NCBI RefSeq assembly: GCF_900091955.1
Contig: NZ_FMDF01000160.1
Span: forward strand, 1 to 64,000
Origin: Streptomyces sp. Ncost-T10-10d
Lineage (GTDB): Bacteria; Actinomycetota; Actinomycetes; Streptomycetales; Streptomycetaceae
Direction of reading: 5' to 3'
Length of the DNA stretch: 64,000 nt
Shown: positions 52,056 through 60,513 of the stretch, in pieces
How positions within the stretch are numbered: the stretch's first letter is position 1
Layout of the letters: each line of letters starts with the position of its first letter
Notes under the pieces: generated by a model
Told to the model about the DNA's origin: nothing
The model's database searches: none
The model's input: only the letters and a program-made list of their open reading frames with translations
Position numbers and translations under genes: made by a program

Positions 52056-52928
52056 TCAACGGACAGCGGCGCGCTCCAGCAGCGTGCTCAGCACCTGCTC
52101 GGCATGCGTCCAGAGCACCGCGCCGCCGGCCTCCGGCACCAGATGCCGGACCGCGCCCGGGATGCGCGAGGCCAGTTCGGCTCCCTGGTCGGGCGAGTGG
52201 CCGGTGTCCTTCTCCCCGTACCAGAGGTCCACCGGTACGGCGATGTCCGACAGTTCGATCCCCCAGTGCCCCATGGCCAGGACGGTGTCCCGGGCGTACC
52301 CGGTCGCTCCCTGCGCGAAGGCTTCGTCGAGGGCACGCCGGTAGGCGGCGGCGAACGCGGGCTGCCGGTACACGACAAGGTCGCACTCCGGGCTGCCGGA
52401 CATGACCATGTCCCACATCGCCTGCGGGGTGAACCCGGCGAAGACCTGCTCGGCGGCGGACGGTTCGGACACGACCAGGTCCACGAGGCGGCGCAGTTCG
52501 CCCGGAAGCGCGTCGGCGAAGCACGGCGCCGCGACCTCGTCCGCGCCGGAGACCACCGCGAGCGCGCCGACCACTCCGGCGGCGGCGCACGCCAGCGCGA
52601 AAGGCGCCCCCTGCGAGTTGCCGACCATCAGGGGCCGGCCCAGGTCGCGCAGGCCGGCGAACGCGCGGATGTCGTCGACGAAGTCGTCGAACGTGCGGCC
52701 CGGCAAGGGCGAGGAGACCCCCAGTCCTGGACGGTCGAAGGAGATCACCCGCACACCGAGCCCGTCCAGTACATCGGCACCGAACCCGAGATGCCTGCTG
52801 GTGGCCGCACCGGGCGACAGCAGCACCGGCACCCCGTCCCGCGGCCCCCACTCGGCCCAGCCCAGCAGCCGCCCTCCCACCATCCGTTCCGTACCGACGC
52901 GAACCGGGTCGATCATGTGCAAACTCAT
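52056..52928 (-). CDS. Alpha/beta hydrolase
   Basis: 290 residues. The nucleophile elbow is GNSQG, the oxyanion region LLSPGAATSRHLGF, the acid D in VDLWYGEKDTGH, and the catalytic His probably in AVLWTHAEQVL. Substrate unknown. Starts at 52955, 52928 and 52916 are all in frame; 52928 (MSLHMIDPVRVG) was chosen, with moderate certainty. Convergent with sodF. Confidence 0.88.
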   Translation of the reverse strand: MSLHMIDPVRVGTERMVGGRLLGWAEWGPRDGVPVLLSPGAATSRHLGFGADVLDGLGVRVISFDRPGLGVSSPLPGRTFDDFVDDIRAFAGLRDLGRPLMVGNSQGAPFALACAAAGVVGALAVVSGADEVAAPCFADALPGELRRLVDLVVSEPSAAEQVFAGFTPQAMWDMVMSGSPECDLVVYRQPAFAAAYRRALDEAFAQGATGYARDTVLAMGHWGIELSDIAVPVDLWYGEKDTGHSPDQGAELASRIPGAVRHLVPEAGGAVLWTHAEQVLSTLLERAAVR

Positions 52929-52987
52929 GCACCCGATCATGACCGGCCCCACCACACCCGTCGAACGCTTTTCCCGCCCGCCCGCTG

Positions 52988-53662
52988 CTATCGCCCGTCG
53001 GTGACGAGCGCCATCATCAGCCCGTCGTACCCCTTGCTGCCAACGGTCTGCAGAGCGGTCGCACTCAACCTCGGCTCGGCCGCGACGAGTTCGGTGAACC
53101 GGCGCACACCTTGCACCTTCGGGTCGTCACTCCCGCCGTCGACCACCTCTCCGTCGCGCACGACGTTGTCGGCGACGATCAGGCTGCCGGGCCGGGTCAG
53201 CTTCAGGGACCAGGCCAGGTAGTCGGGGTTGCTCGGCTTGTCGGCGTCGATGAACACGACGTCGAACGGCCCGCGCCCCTCCGCCGCGAGCTCCGGCAGC
53301 GTATCGAGAGCGCGGCCGACCCGGATCTCGACGACGTGCGCGAGCCCGGCGCGCTCGATGTTGGCCCGCGCGATCTCCGCGTACGCCGGATCGGCCTCCA
53401 GCGTCACGACCTTGCCGCCCTCGGGCAGCGCGCGAGCCAGCCAGATGGTGCTGTAACCGCCCAGGGTGCCGATCTCCAGCACGGTGCGCGCCCCCTGGAG
53501 CCGGGCCAGCAGGTTCAGCAGCTTGCCCTGGTTGGCGGCGACCTGGATCGCCGGCAGCCCGGCCTTGTCGCTGGCCTCGACGGCCGCGTCCAGGGCTTCG
53601 TCCGGGCCCACCAGCAGGCCGTTGAAGTAGTCGTCGACCTCGGTCCACTGCGCCAGCGTCAC
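52988..53662 (-). CDS. Class I SAM-dependent O-methyltransferase (COMT-like)
   Basis: 224 residues. SAM motif I EIGTLGGYS at 63-71, E89 in VTLEADP, metal and substrate ligands D139 and D141 (FIDADKP) and D165-N166 (VADNVV). These mark the cation-dependent catechol/caffeoyl-CoA type. GTG start with AGAGGAA upstream. Small-molecule O-methylation is likely; the substrate is unknown. Divergent from the acetyltransferase at 53729. Confidence 0.93.
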   Translation of the reverse strand: MTLAQWTEVDDYFNGLLVGPDEALDAAVEASDKAGLPAIQVAANQGKLLNLLARLQGARTVLEIGTLGGYSTIWLARALPEGGKVVTLEADPAYAEIARANIERAGLAHVVEIRVGRALDTLPELAAEGRGPFDVVFIDADKPSNPDYLAWSLKLTRPGSLIVADNVVRDGEVVDGGSDDPKVQGVRRFTELVAAEPRLSATALQTVGSKGYDGLMMALVTDGR

Positions 53663-53728
53663 GGCAGGTTCCTCTCTCGATATCGCGCGAGTTCCTAAAA
53701 GGAACTTACATCATGCGAGGTGAATGCG

Positions 53729-54391
53729 ATGATGGGCGCCATGAGTTCCGTTCCCGCCGACCCCACCGTTCTGCACCCGATGCCCGGCCAGCCCCGGGTC
53801 GTCCAGCTGAAGCCCCTGGTGAAGTCCGAACTGATCGAGGTCGGCGACTACTCGTACTACGACGACCCCGACGACGCGACCACGTTCGAGACCCGCAATG
53901 TGCTGTATCACTACGGCCCGGAGAAGCTCGTCATCGGGAAGTTCTGCGCGCTGGGGACCGGAGTGCGGTTCATCATGAACGGCGCCAACCACCGGATGGA
54001 CGGCCCGTCCACGTTCCCGTTCCCCACCATGGGCGGCTCCTGGGCCGAGCACTTCGATCTGCTGACCGGGCTGCCGGGCCGGGGTGACACGGTCATCGGC
54101 AACGACGTCTGGTTCGGCTACAACTCCATGGTGATGCCGGGGGTACGGATCGGGCACGGCGCGATCATCGGCGCCGGCGCGGTCGTCGTCGGTGACGTAC
54201 CCGACTACGGCATCGTCGGCGGCAATCCGGCCAGGCTGATCCGTACCCGGTACGACGACGAGACCATTGCCCGGCTCCTTGCCGTCGCCTGGTGGGACTG
54301 GCCCACCGAGCACCTCACCCGACACATCCGCACCATCATGTCCGGCAGCGTCGAGGACCTCGAAGCGGCTGCCCCGGAGGGGACATCGTGA
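53729..54391 (+). CDS. CatB-type O-acetyltransferase (xenobiotic acetyltransferase)
   Basis: 220 residues of the left-handed beta-helix family. Hexapeptide turns are IGKFCALGTGVRFIMNGANH, IGNDVWFGYNSMVMPGVRIG and GAIIGAGAVVVGDVPDYGIV; catalytic His is in GANHRMDG. Relatives acetylate virginiamycin or chloramphenicol, but most chromosomal copies have unknown substrates. ATG 53729 follows GAGGTG; GTG 53720 and ATG 53732 are alternatives. Its stop overlaps the MOSC gene as GTGA. Confidence 0.92.
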   Translation: MMGAMSSVPADPTVLHPMPGQPRVVQLKPLVKSELIEVGDYSYYDDPDDATTFETRNVLYHYGPEKLVIGKFCALGTGVRFIMNGANHRMDGPSTFPFPTMGGSWAEHFDLLTGLPGRGDTVIGNDVWFGYNSMVMPGVRIGHGAIIGAGAVVVGDVPDYGIVGGNPARLIRTRYDDETIARLLAVAWWDWPTEHLTRHIRTIMSGSVEDLEAAAPEGTS

Positions 54392-55227
54392 CGATCACTG
54401 TTCGAGAACTCGCCTACTACCCGGTCAAGGGCTGCGCCGGGATCACGGTCCAGTCCGCGCGGGCCGGCGCGACCGGCCTTGAGCACGACCGGACGTTCAT
54501 GGTCGTGGACGCGGCGGACGGCGCATTCCGCAGCCAGCGTACGCACCCGCCGATGGCCGCGATCAGGGTCGACGTCCTGCACGACGGGGCGGCCTTGGCC
54601 CTGTCCGCCGAGGGCGTCGAGCCGCTGCTGCTGGACGTCGACCGGGACGGCCCGCGCCGCGACGTCAGCATGTTCGACCGCCCGCTCGGCCAGGCCGCCG
54701 ACCAGGGGGACGCGGCGGCGGAATGGTTCTCCGATGCGCTCGGTGCGAAGTCCCGCTTGGTACGGGTGGCGCCCGGCTTCGACCGGGACGGCTGGGGTGA
54801 GACCCCCGGCAAGGTCAACTTCGCGGACGCCCACGCGGTGCTGGTCGCCTCGACGGCCTCCCTGGACGGCCTCAACGCCCGTATCGCCACCCGGGGCGAC
54901 GCCGCGCCCGTCCCGATGGACCGCTTCCGCGCCAACATCGTCCTGACCGGCAACGACGAACCGCACTTCGAGGACCGGGTACGCCGGATGACCATCGGCA
55001 CTGCGGAACTCGCCTACTCGGTACGGGCGATGCGGTGCAACGTCCCGCTCGTCGACCAGGAGACCGGCCGCCGCGCGGGCCCGGAACCGGTCCGGACCCT
55101 CGCGACGTACCGGCGCGAGCCGGAGTACAAGAACAAGGTGAGCTTCGGCGCGAAGAACGCGGTGGTGTGCGAGGGCGTGGTGAGCGTCGGGGACGTGGTC
55201 GAGGTCGCGGAGTGGCTCCGTCACTGA
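54388..55227 (+). CDS. MOSC domain-containing protein
   Basis: 279 residues. An N-terminal beta-barrel (MOSC_N, MTITVRELAYYPVKGCAGIT) precedes the MOSC domain, with FRANIVLTGNDEPHFED and the conserved Cys in SVRAMRCNVPLVDQETG. MOSC proteins carry sulfur or reduce N-hydroxylated compounds with molybdenum cofactor, like mARC/YcbX. Co-translated with the acetyltransferase. About 115 bases of its 3' part are duplicated at 56207. Confidence 0.93.
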   Translation: MTITVRELAYYPVKGCAGITVQSARAGATGLEHDRTFMVVDAADGAFRSQRTHPPMAAIRVDVLHDGAALALSAEGVEPLLLDVDRDGPRRDVSMFDRPLGQAADQGDAAAEWFSDALGAKSRLVRVAPGFDRDGWGETPGKVNFADAHAVLVASTASLDGLNARIATRGDAAPVPMDRFRANIVLTGNDEPHFEDRVRRMTIGTAELAYSVRAMRCNVPLVDQETGRRAGPEPVRTLATYRREPEYKNKVSFGAKNAVVCEGVVSVGDVVEVAEWLRH

Positions 55228-55250
55228 AGGCCCCGGCCTTCGCACCGTCG

Positions 55251-55424
55251 ATGTGGGGGTACGCCTCGAATCGTCAGTACGGAAGGGTGAAGATCATCGT
55301 CAAGGTCCGGTACGCGCGCAAGACGGACGACGGACGGTACGACGCAGGGCGCGGGCAAGTAGTCGGCGTGATCACGGCATATTGCAATGGCGTGCGTAAG
55401 TGCCCGAACTGGGTGAATGAGTAA
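55251..55424 (+). CDS. Possible small protein (57 residues)
   Basis: ATG frame reading MWGYASNRQYGRVKIIVKVR and ending CNGVRKCPNWVNE; an internal GTG at 55287 follows GGAAGG. Basic, no recognised domain. Its stop overlaps the ATG of the broken gene that follows (ATGAGTAA), which argues for a real or formerly real gene. Low confidence. Confidence 0.3.
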   Translation: MWGYASNRQYGRVKIIVKVRYARKTDDGRYDAGRGQVVGVITAYCNGVRKCPNWVNE

Positions 55425-56078
55425 CACGGTGAGTGAAGACACGGAAGAGATCGAGGAGCTGCAGGCTGATATCGCAGGCCTTCTGCTGCACCTGGTCTAC
55501 GCGCCTCTGGTCGGTGATCAGCACGTGCGGGGGGGTTCTGCCCGCGCCCTCGGCAGCCGCAGCGGTCCGCGTCGCTCTCGGTGACAACGGCGAACGCGCC
55601 CCCGACCGGCTGACCGCCTATGAAATCCCTCTCCGTCCGGGCGATGAACTGCTCACCGCTCACGACATTGTCGGCATCCTGCGCAGCGCGCACACCGGAA
55701 CACACATTTACCCTCGGAGCAGAGTCGGGCTCGACCATGGGGATGACCCTGCTCCGCGTGGATCCGACGACTGTCGAGGCAGCTCCGTTCACGCCTGACG
55801 ACTGGTCCTTCACTCTCCTGAGATGCTTGGCATATCCGTCAGCCGAAGAGCGGCACGCGGCGCGTTTGCGCGGGTTCCTGTTCATGGAAGGAGGCCCGCT
55901 GCGTCTCTATCTGGACAGCGAGGATGTTTCCGGCGTGATCACCGCCGACGTACACCCGGGTGGCGCGCTGACCGCCCTGCTGGCCGCTCTGCCCTCACTG
56001 CTCGGCGAGGAGTGGCGCACATCCGCGGGCGCGGACGACCCGCACTGCACGTACGTGGTGGATCTGACCGATTGGTGA
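55417..56078 (+). pseudogene. Frameshifted gene of unknown function
   Basis: Three overlapping frames with coding-like base composition run in series. MSNTVSEDTEEIEELQADIA starts at 55417. A frame from about the seven-G run near 55525 reads AAAVRVALGDNGERAPDRL. A third frame from about 55700 reads MTLLRVDPTTVEAAPFTPDD and ends DPHCTYVVDLTDW. Joined, they give about 220 residues. Either two frameshifts inactivated one gene, or the last part is a separate gene starting at the ATG at 55739 or 55745. No family recognised. Confidence 0.5.
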
Positions 56079-56403
56079 TCGACCGAGTGACCGGCCCACC
56101 CGGTCGGACATCGCACCGGTCTCACCCACGCCGACGACAATGCCCTCACCCGCCGGACGCCGAACCGCGGGAGCGGTGGCGCGGACCTGACGGCTGGACT
56201 TCCACCGGACGACCGGCCGCCGCCGGGGCCCGGCACGGGTCCGGACCCTTGCGACGTACCGGCGCGAGCCGGAGTACAGGAACAAGGTGAGCTTCGGCAC
56301 GAAGAACGCGGTGGTGGCGAGCCGCACGCCTACACGGCACGGGCGGGTGCCGGCGTGATCAGCTGGTCCGCGCGCGCCGTGCGGGCCTTGCCCATAGGCA
56401 CGG
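56079..56403. other. Intergenic region with MOSC-gene fragment
   Basis: About 325 bases without an intact gene; the only recognisable content is the duplicated MOSC fragment at 56207-56319. Confidence 0.6.
56207..56319 (+). pseudogene. Partial duplicate of the MOSC gene 3' region
   Basis: Reads TGRRRGPARVRTLATYRREP and continues PEYRNKVSFGTKNAVV. This matches MOSC residues encoded near 55060-55170 with only a few changes. Similarity stops abruptly after NAVV. No start or complete domain is present. Confidence 0.8.
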
Positions 56404-57324
56404 TCAGCGCGATTCCGTGTCGAGGGAATCCGCGATGTGGGACATGACGGACCAGATGATCGCCTTCCGGCAGTTGCTCAGGCCCTTGGTCTCGATGTAC
56501 AGGGTGTTGTCCCCGCCGACCCGGTAGTTCTCCCGGCGACCGTCCGCCTTGAGCTTGATGCCCTCCATGCGGCGCCGCAAGTGAGGAATGGTGATGGCGA
56601 CCTGTTCCTCGTCCACGGTCAGCCGGGTGACCTCGTCCCACGGGATCTCGTCGGCGGCGCCCTTGACGTGCAGGTAGGTATCGCCGATCTCGAAGGGGTC
56701 GTACCGGACCTTGCCGCCCTCGGTGGCCAGTTCGTGCACGTCGTGCCGCACACGCGCCTCGACGACGCGGTCGATGATTTCGCCGAACATCGGCGTCAGG
56801 TTCCCCGGGGAGCGCAGGAACGTGCGCAGAAGGCCCGCCCCGACGTCGGTCAGGAAGTAGTTGCCGGACAGTTCACGGGCACCCTGGCCGGTCGCCGTCC
56901 ACAGGCGCGCGACGATCTTGTCCGAGATGGGCCGGGAGGACCCGCCCACGTACGTCACCTCGTGAGAGAGGACGACGTCCTTGAAATCCTCCCAGCGGTG
57001 CGCCCACCGCACCTTGCGTCGGCCCCGGTAGACGATTCCGTCCTCGTGCAGGATCAGCCACGAGGCGAGGGAGTGGGTCAGCTCGTACACGCCCCAGACG
57101 AACAACAGGAGGCAGATGACGTCGAATACGAGGTGCCCGGTGCCCGGCATGGAGTCGGGTATGCCGCCGAACAGCAGGAAGGCGACGACCGGAACGACGG
57201 TCAGGCCGAGTTTGCCCATCGTCGGGCGTTCCCGATAGCGCGCCAGAACGGACCCCAGCTCGGCCGGATCGGCCGTTCGCCGCCGCTCGTCGTTCCCGTT
57301 GCCCCGATCCGCCATGACCCCCAT
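56404..57324 (-). CDS. Hypothetical membrane protein, possibly DUF6585 family
   Basis: 306 residues. A polar start is followed by two helices (about 37-55 and 65-90), then a soluble domain of about 210 residues, with EIPWDEVTRLTVDEEQVAIT resembling PH-like membrane-associated domains. Start ATG 57324 follows GGAGGA by five bases. I recall similar proteins annotated DUF6585, but function is unknown. The flanks are decayed sequence on both sides. Confidence 0.75.
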   Translation of the reverse strand: MGVMADRGNGNDERRRTADPAELGSVLARYRERPTMGKLGLTVVPVVAFLLFGGIPDSMPGTGHLVFDVICLLLFVWGVYELTHSLASWLILHEDGIVYRGRRKVRWAHRWEDFKDVVLSHEVTYVGGSSRPISDKIVARLWTATGQGARELSGNYFLTDVGAGLLRTFLRSPGNLTPMFGEIIDRVVEARVRHDVHELATEGGKVRYDPFEIGDTYLHVKGAADEIPWDEVTRLTVDEEQVAITIPHLRRRMEGIKLKADGRRENYRVGGDNTLYIETKGLSNCRKAIIWSVMSHIADSLDTESR

Positions 57325-57921
57325 ACCGCTCCTCCGTCATATTCCGCTGATTCCAGGGCGAGTTCGGCGTTCCACCGACCGCCCTTCGGCGCACGGCTCC
57401 GACGCCGTGGCCGCAGCCTAGACCCGTCCACAGCGGACCGACGCCCGCACCTGCTCCGCCGTCGCGGAGTGATCGCGACGGCTGCCGGTGACGTGCACCC
57501 CAGCTTCGGCGGGCTGAGCGCCTTCTACAAGGCCCCCGAGGTGAAGCAGCTGTTCGCGACGACGGGGCCGTGTGACGCTCACATCCACACCGGTGATCTG
57601 CATCCAACACCGGCCGAGCGGTATACAAGGCATTGCGAACAATCCATCACCCCCGCCCCCCTCCTGGAGCATGCCGCATCCGTCCTTCTGGGCATCGGCC
57701 TCACATCAACCGGACGCAGAGTTCCGGCCATGACGTCCGTTCCTCAGCAGGCCCTGGCGTATAGGCAGAGGCCGACCGGCTGCTGCCGTTCCTGTCTCCG
57801 CAGCACTTGGCGCCCTGCACGCGCGGCTCTGCTGCGCATTTCGCTGGGGCGTGCGGGGTGACCGTGTCGGGGGCCAGCAGCTGCGAGGTGACGGTGGGGT
57901 GTCAGGTCTCCCGGTGCCCGC
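57325..57921. other. Long non-coding or decayed interval
   Basis: Nearly 600 bases. Around 57467-57570 the plus strand has a short coding-like frame (IATAAGDVHPSFGGLSAFYK, then APEVKQLF) that then loses codon bias; it looks like a gene remnant without a recognisable family. The rest shows nothing I can name. Confidence 0.5.
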
Positions 57922-59265
57922 TCAAAACAGTTCCAGGTCCTCGCCGCTGGTGTCCGCGATGACTGGCCGGAACTGGGCAGGGAGGCCGTCCAGGCGGTCA
58001 GGACCGGCCGCGGCGGCCACGGCAGGGGCCGTCTCGGCCAGCCAGGCACGAAACCGCTCGGCGGCTTCGCGGTAGGGGACTCGCGCCAGGACGCGGTGCT
58101 CGCCGGAGGGACAGAAGTCGACGGCGACAGTGAGCAGGCAGGAACGGGGCGCGTTCTGGCTGCCCGTCCAGGACACGCGCAGGACACCGCAAGGCCTGCG
58201 CCCGCGGGGGGCGCGGTGGGTCGGGCGCAGCGATCGGCAGGCTATGTGGGCGGTCCATGCGGCGAGGTGTGGCAGGGGCAGGGTGGTGCGTGCGCGGCAG
58301 CCGGGGCAGCGGTGCCAGTGGCGGAGCCAGTCGTCGGTGTCGGTATGGAAGAGGCGTGTGTAGCGGTTCGCCACGCGGATGTCGTTGCTGTACAGGTGGT
58401 CGGGGCGTTCCTGTGTGTTGCAGGACTGGCAGACGGGGGCGCGGACGTAGCCGTGTTCGTGGCAGTGGTCGAGTACGGTGGCGGGCGCAGTGCGGCAGAC
58501 GGCGCACGCCCACCCAGCCACCCTGCGGGAGGTACCGGGCTTCCTGCTGAGCACCGAGTACAGCTGGCCTTCCAGCTCTTTGTTGTACGGGCGCAGTGAG
58601 GCGGTGAGGCCCTCGGGGCTCGTCGTCTGCCGACCGCCGGCGTCTCGGGCCTGCCGGGGGTGGGAGGGCGGCTCGGTGACGGCTGCGCTTGCCTGGCGGG
58701 TCCGCGCGGCTTGCACCCACTGCGTTTCGGCGTGCTCGGCCGCGTCCAGCAGCCTGACCACAGCGCGCGGCAGCCACCACGTGCGCTGCGTCCCGTCGCG
58801 GGTCTGCTCCACGAGTATCTGTCGCCAGTCGATCCCCGCCAGATGGTACGGCCGGCCGACTTCACGTCGTGCTGCCCGCTCGGGGCCGCCCAGCTCCTGC
58901 AGTTCCCCCGCTATGCGCCGGCGCCAACGCAGCGGCGTTTCCTCGCTGCACTCCTGCCTCAGCGCCCCACGAAACGGACCGATGCGGACCAGGTCCTGCC
59001 GATCCATCCCCACCGCGTTCAGTTCCGCGGCCGCCCGGCGCACCTCGACCTCCGGAACACTCAACTGACCGCCGCTCGCCCTCACCGTCGCCACCACATG
59101 GCCGCCGAGCAGGACGTACCCCACCCGGGCACGGGCAGGAGAGCAGGTGAATGCCCCAGAAGCCGTCGGCACAGCACTGTCGGCCGCCAAATCGACCCAC
59201 AGAGCGTCCGCGGCAACCAGGGTGATCAGGCCGTCCGTGCGACCGGGCATGACACGCTCTGACAT
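57922..59265 (-). CDS. Endonuclease VII-like HNH protein
   Basis: 447 residues. A central zinc/HNH domain has C254-x2-C257, the DHCH motif at 266-269 and C279-x2-C282 followed by N283 (VCQSCNTQE). This matches the phage T4 endonuclease VII pattern and is also found in actinobacterial genomes. A second Cys pair (CPGCRARTT) lies at about 315. The N-terminal 220 residues resemble nothing I recognise. It may cut branched DNA or be a stand-alone nuclease. No phage genes surround it. Confidence 0.8.
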   Translation of the reverse strand: MSERVMPGRTDGLITLVAADALWVDLAADSAVPTASGAFTCSPARARVGYVLLGGHVVATVRASGGQLSVPEVEVRRAAAELNAVGMDRQDLVRIGPFRGALRQECSEETPLRWRRRIAGELQELGGPERAARREVGRPYHLAGIDWRQILVEQTRDGTQRTWWLPRAVVRLLDAAEHAETQWVQAARTRQASAAVTEPPSHPRQARDAGGRQTTSPEGLTASLRPYNKELEGQLYSVLSRKPGTSRRVAGWACAVCRTAPATVLDHCHEHGYVRAPVCQSCNTQERPDHLYSNDIRVANRYTRLFHTDTDDWLRHWHRCPGCRARTTLPLPHLAAWTAHIACRSLRPTHRAPRGRRPCGVLRVSWTGSQNAPRSCLLTVAVDFCPSGEHRVLARVPYREAAERFRAWLAETAPAVAAAAGPDRLDGLPAQFRPVIADTSGEDLELF

Positions 59266-59461
59266 ACCGACAGGCTAACGGCCTGCAAAGCGGCAACGGG
59301 TCCCAAGCGCCTCGGTCAGCCGGGCCGCCGCCCGCAACTCCTTATTCCTGAGCATCTGGTTCGTCAGCACCTCCCGTGCCCGTAACCTCACCACCAGAAC
59401 GTCAAGAACCGGGCAGTCGACGGTTGCCGGACATGAAATCCCCTACGAGCAACCGCACTCC

Positions 59462-60439
59462 TCAGCCGCCCCGCTGGGCACCCACCAGCACGTCACCCAC
59501 ATCCGTACGGAAGTACAGCACCGACCGCCCAGCCCTTCGGCGGCCCGCCAGGCCGGCGTCCAGCAACACCTTGAGGTGGCGGCCGACCGACCCCAGCCCC
59601 TGGCCGGTCAGGGCCACCAGTTGGGTGGTGCTCTTCGGGCTGGAGAGGAGGATGAGGACCGATGCCCGCGCGGGGCCGAGCAGGCGGCCCAGGCTGTCGG
59701 GGACCTGCGCCCGTCCCGCGTCGGCCAGGGCGCCCGAGCAGGGGTAGACGACCGCGTACCGCTTCGCGTCGTCGTCCCAGGAGACCCAGCCCGTGCGCTG
59801 GGTGACCGGGACGAACAGCAGCCGCACACCCGCCAGTTGCTTCGGCGGGTAGTCGTGCGCGTTGATCTGGAGCCGGCTCCCGCCGAGCCACCGCATTCCC
59901 GGGCGCAGGCCGCTCAGGGCGGCGGCCCAGCCGCCCTGGCTCAGCTGTCCGGTCCGCGCGACGATGTCCGCCTCGATGATCCGGCGGCGGCGCGGCCAGT
60001 CCGGCAACACGGTCCGGTGCCAGACCCAGTCCAGTACGTCGGCGGCGCGCTGCGCCAGGTCGTCGCGGTCCAGGAGCTCCGGGAGCGGACGGCCGCCGAG
60101 CGACACCGACAGGTCCGCTCGGGCACGCTCGGGCGTGGTGGCCCGGACGGGGGCCAGCTCCTCCTCGAAGGTCGGGGCGCCGTCACCCGTCGGCGTGGGC
60201 GTGATGAAGTCCGCGTTCCAGCTGCCACCGAGTGCGGCCGGTACGAGACGGGCCGCGACCGGGTCGGCGGCCTGCCGTGCGCAATAGGCGGGCAGATGGG
60301 CATCGAGCCAGGCCCGCTCGCCGGGGTGCTCGGGCCGGCCCCTCTCCAGGGATTTCAGGGCGGAAATGGTCTCGGCGAGCGGTGAAACGACGAACCGGCT
60401 CCCGGCCAGCGTGTCCGTGTTGATCTGCCACAGGCCCAC
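59462..60439 (-). CDS. ArsR-like winged-helix regulator with DUF5937-type N-terminus
   Basis: 325 residues from GTG. The N-terminal ligand-like domain begins MGLWQINTDTLAGSRFVVSP. The C-terminal wHTH (about 255-322) contains LLGPARASVLILLSSPKSTT and GQGLGSVGRHLKVLLDAGLA. It is divergent from an MFS exporter with a 74-base gap holding a palindrome, the classic arrangement of a repressor controlling its exporter. Confidence 0.88.
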   Translation of the reverse strand: MGLWQINTDTLAGSRFVVSPLAETISALKSLERGRPEHPGERAWLDAHLPAYCARQAADPVAARLVPAALGGSWNADFITPTPTGDGAPTFEEELAPVRATTPERARADLSVSLGGRPLPELLDRDDLAQRAADVLDWVWHRTVLPDWPRRRRIIEADIVARTGQLSQGGWAAALSGLRPGMRWLGGSRLQINAHDYPPKQLAGVRLLFVPVTQRTGWVSWDDDAKRYAVVYPCSGALADAGRAQVPDSLGRLLGPARASVLILLSSPKSTTQLVALTGQGLGSVGRHLKVLLDAGLAGRRRAGRSVLYFRTDVGDVLVGAQRGG

Positions 60440-60455
60440 GGCGTCATGCCTCCAC

Positions 60456-60475
60456 GTTTCGCCTCCATGCGAAAC
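60456..60475. promoter_or_regulatory. Operator palindrome between ArsR-like and MFS genes
   Basis: GTTTCGC and GCGAAAC arms, perfect, with a six-base spacer, centred in the divergent gap. Very likely the binding site of the adjacent regulator. Confidence 0.7.
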
Positions 60476-60513
60476 AGTAACGGCCGCCGTGGACGGCCAC
60501 TGACACTCCCCGC

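Noticed and set aside
53720..55227. Antibiotic resistance cassette (CatB-like acetyltransferase)
   Set aside because: Chromosomal CatB-type proteins usually act on unknown metabolites; there is no mobile or resistance context here.
57922..59265. Prophage remnant inferred from the endonuclease VII-like gene
   Set aside because: No capsid, tail, integrase or lysis gene is nearby, and this domain is common in actinobacterial chromosomes.
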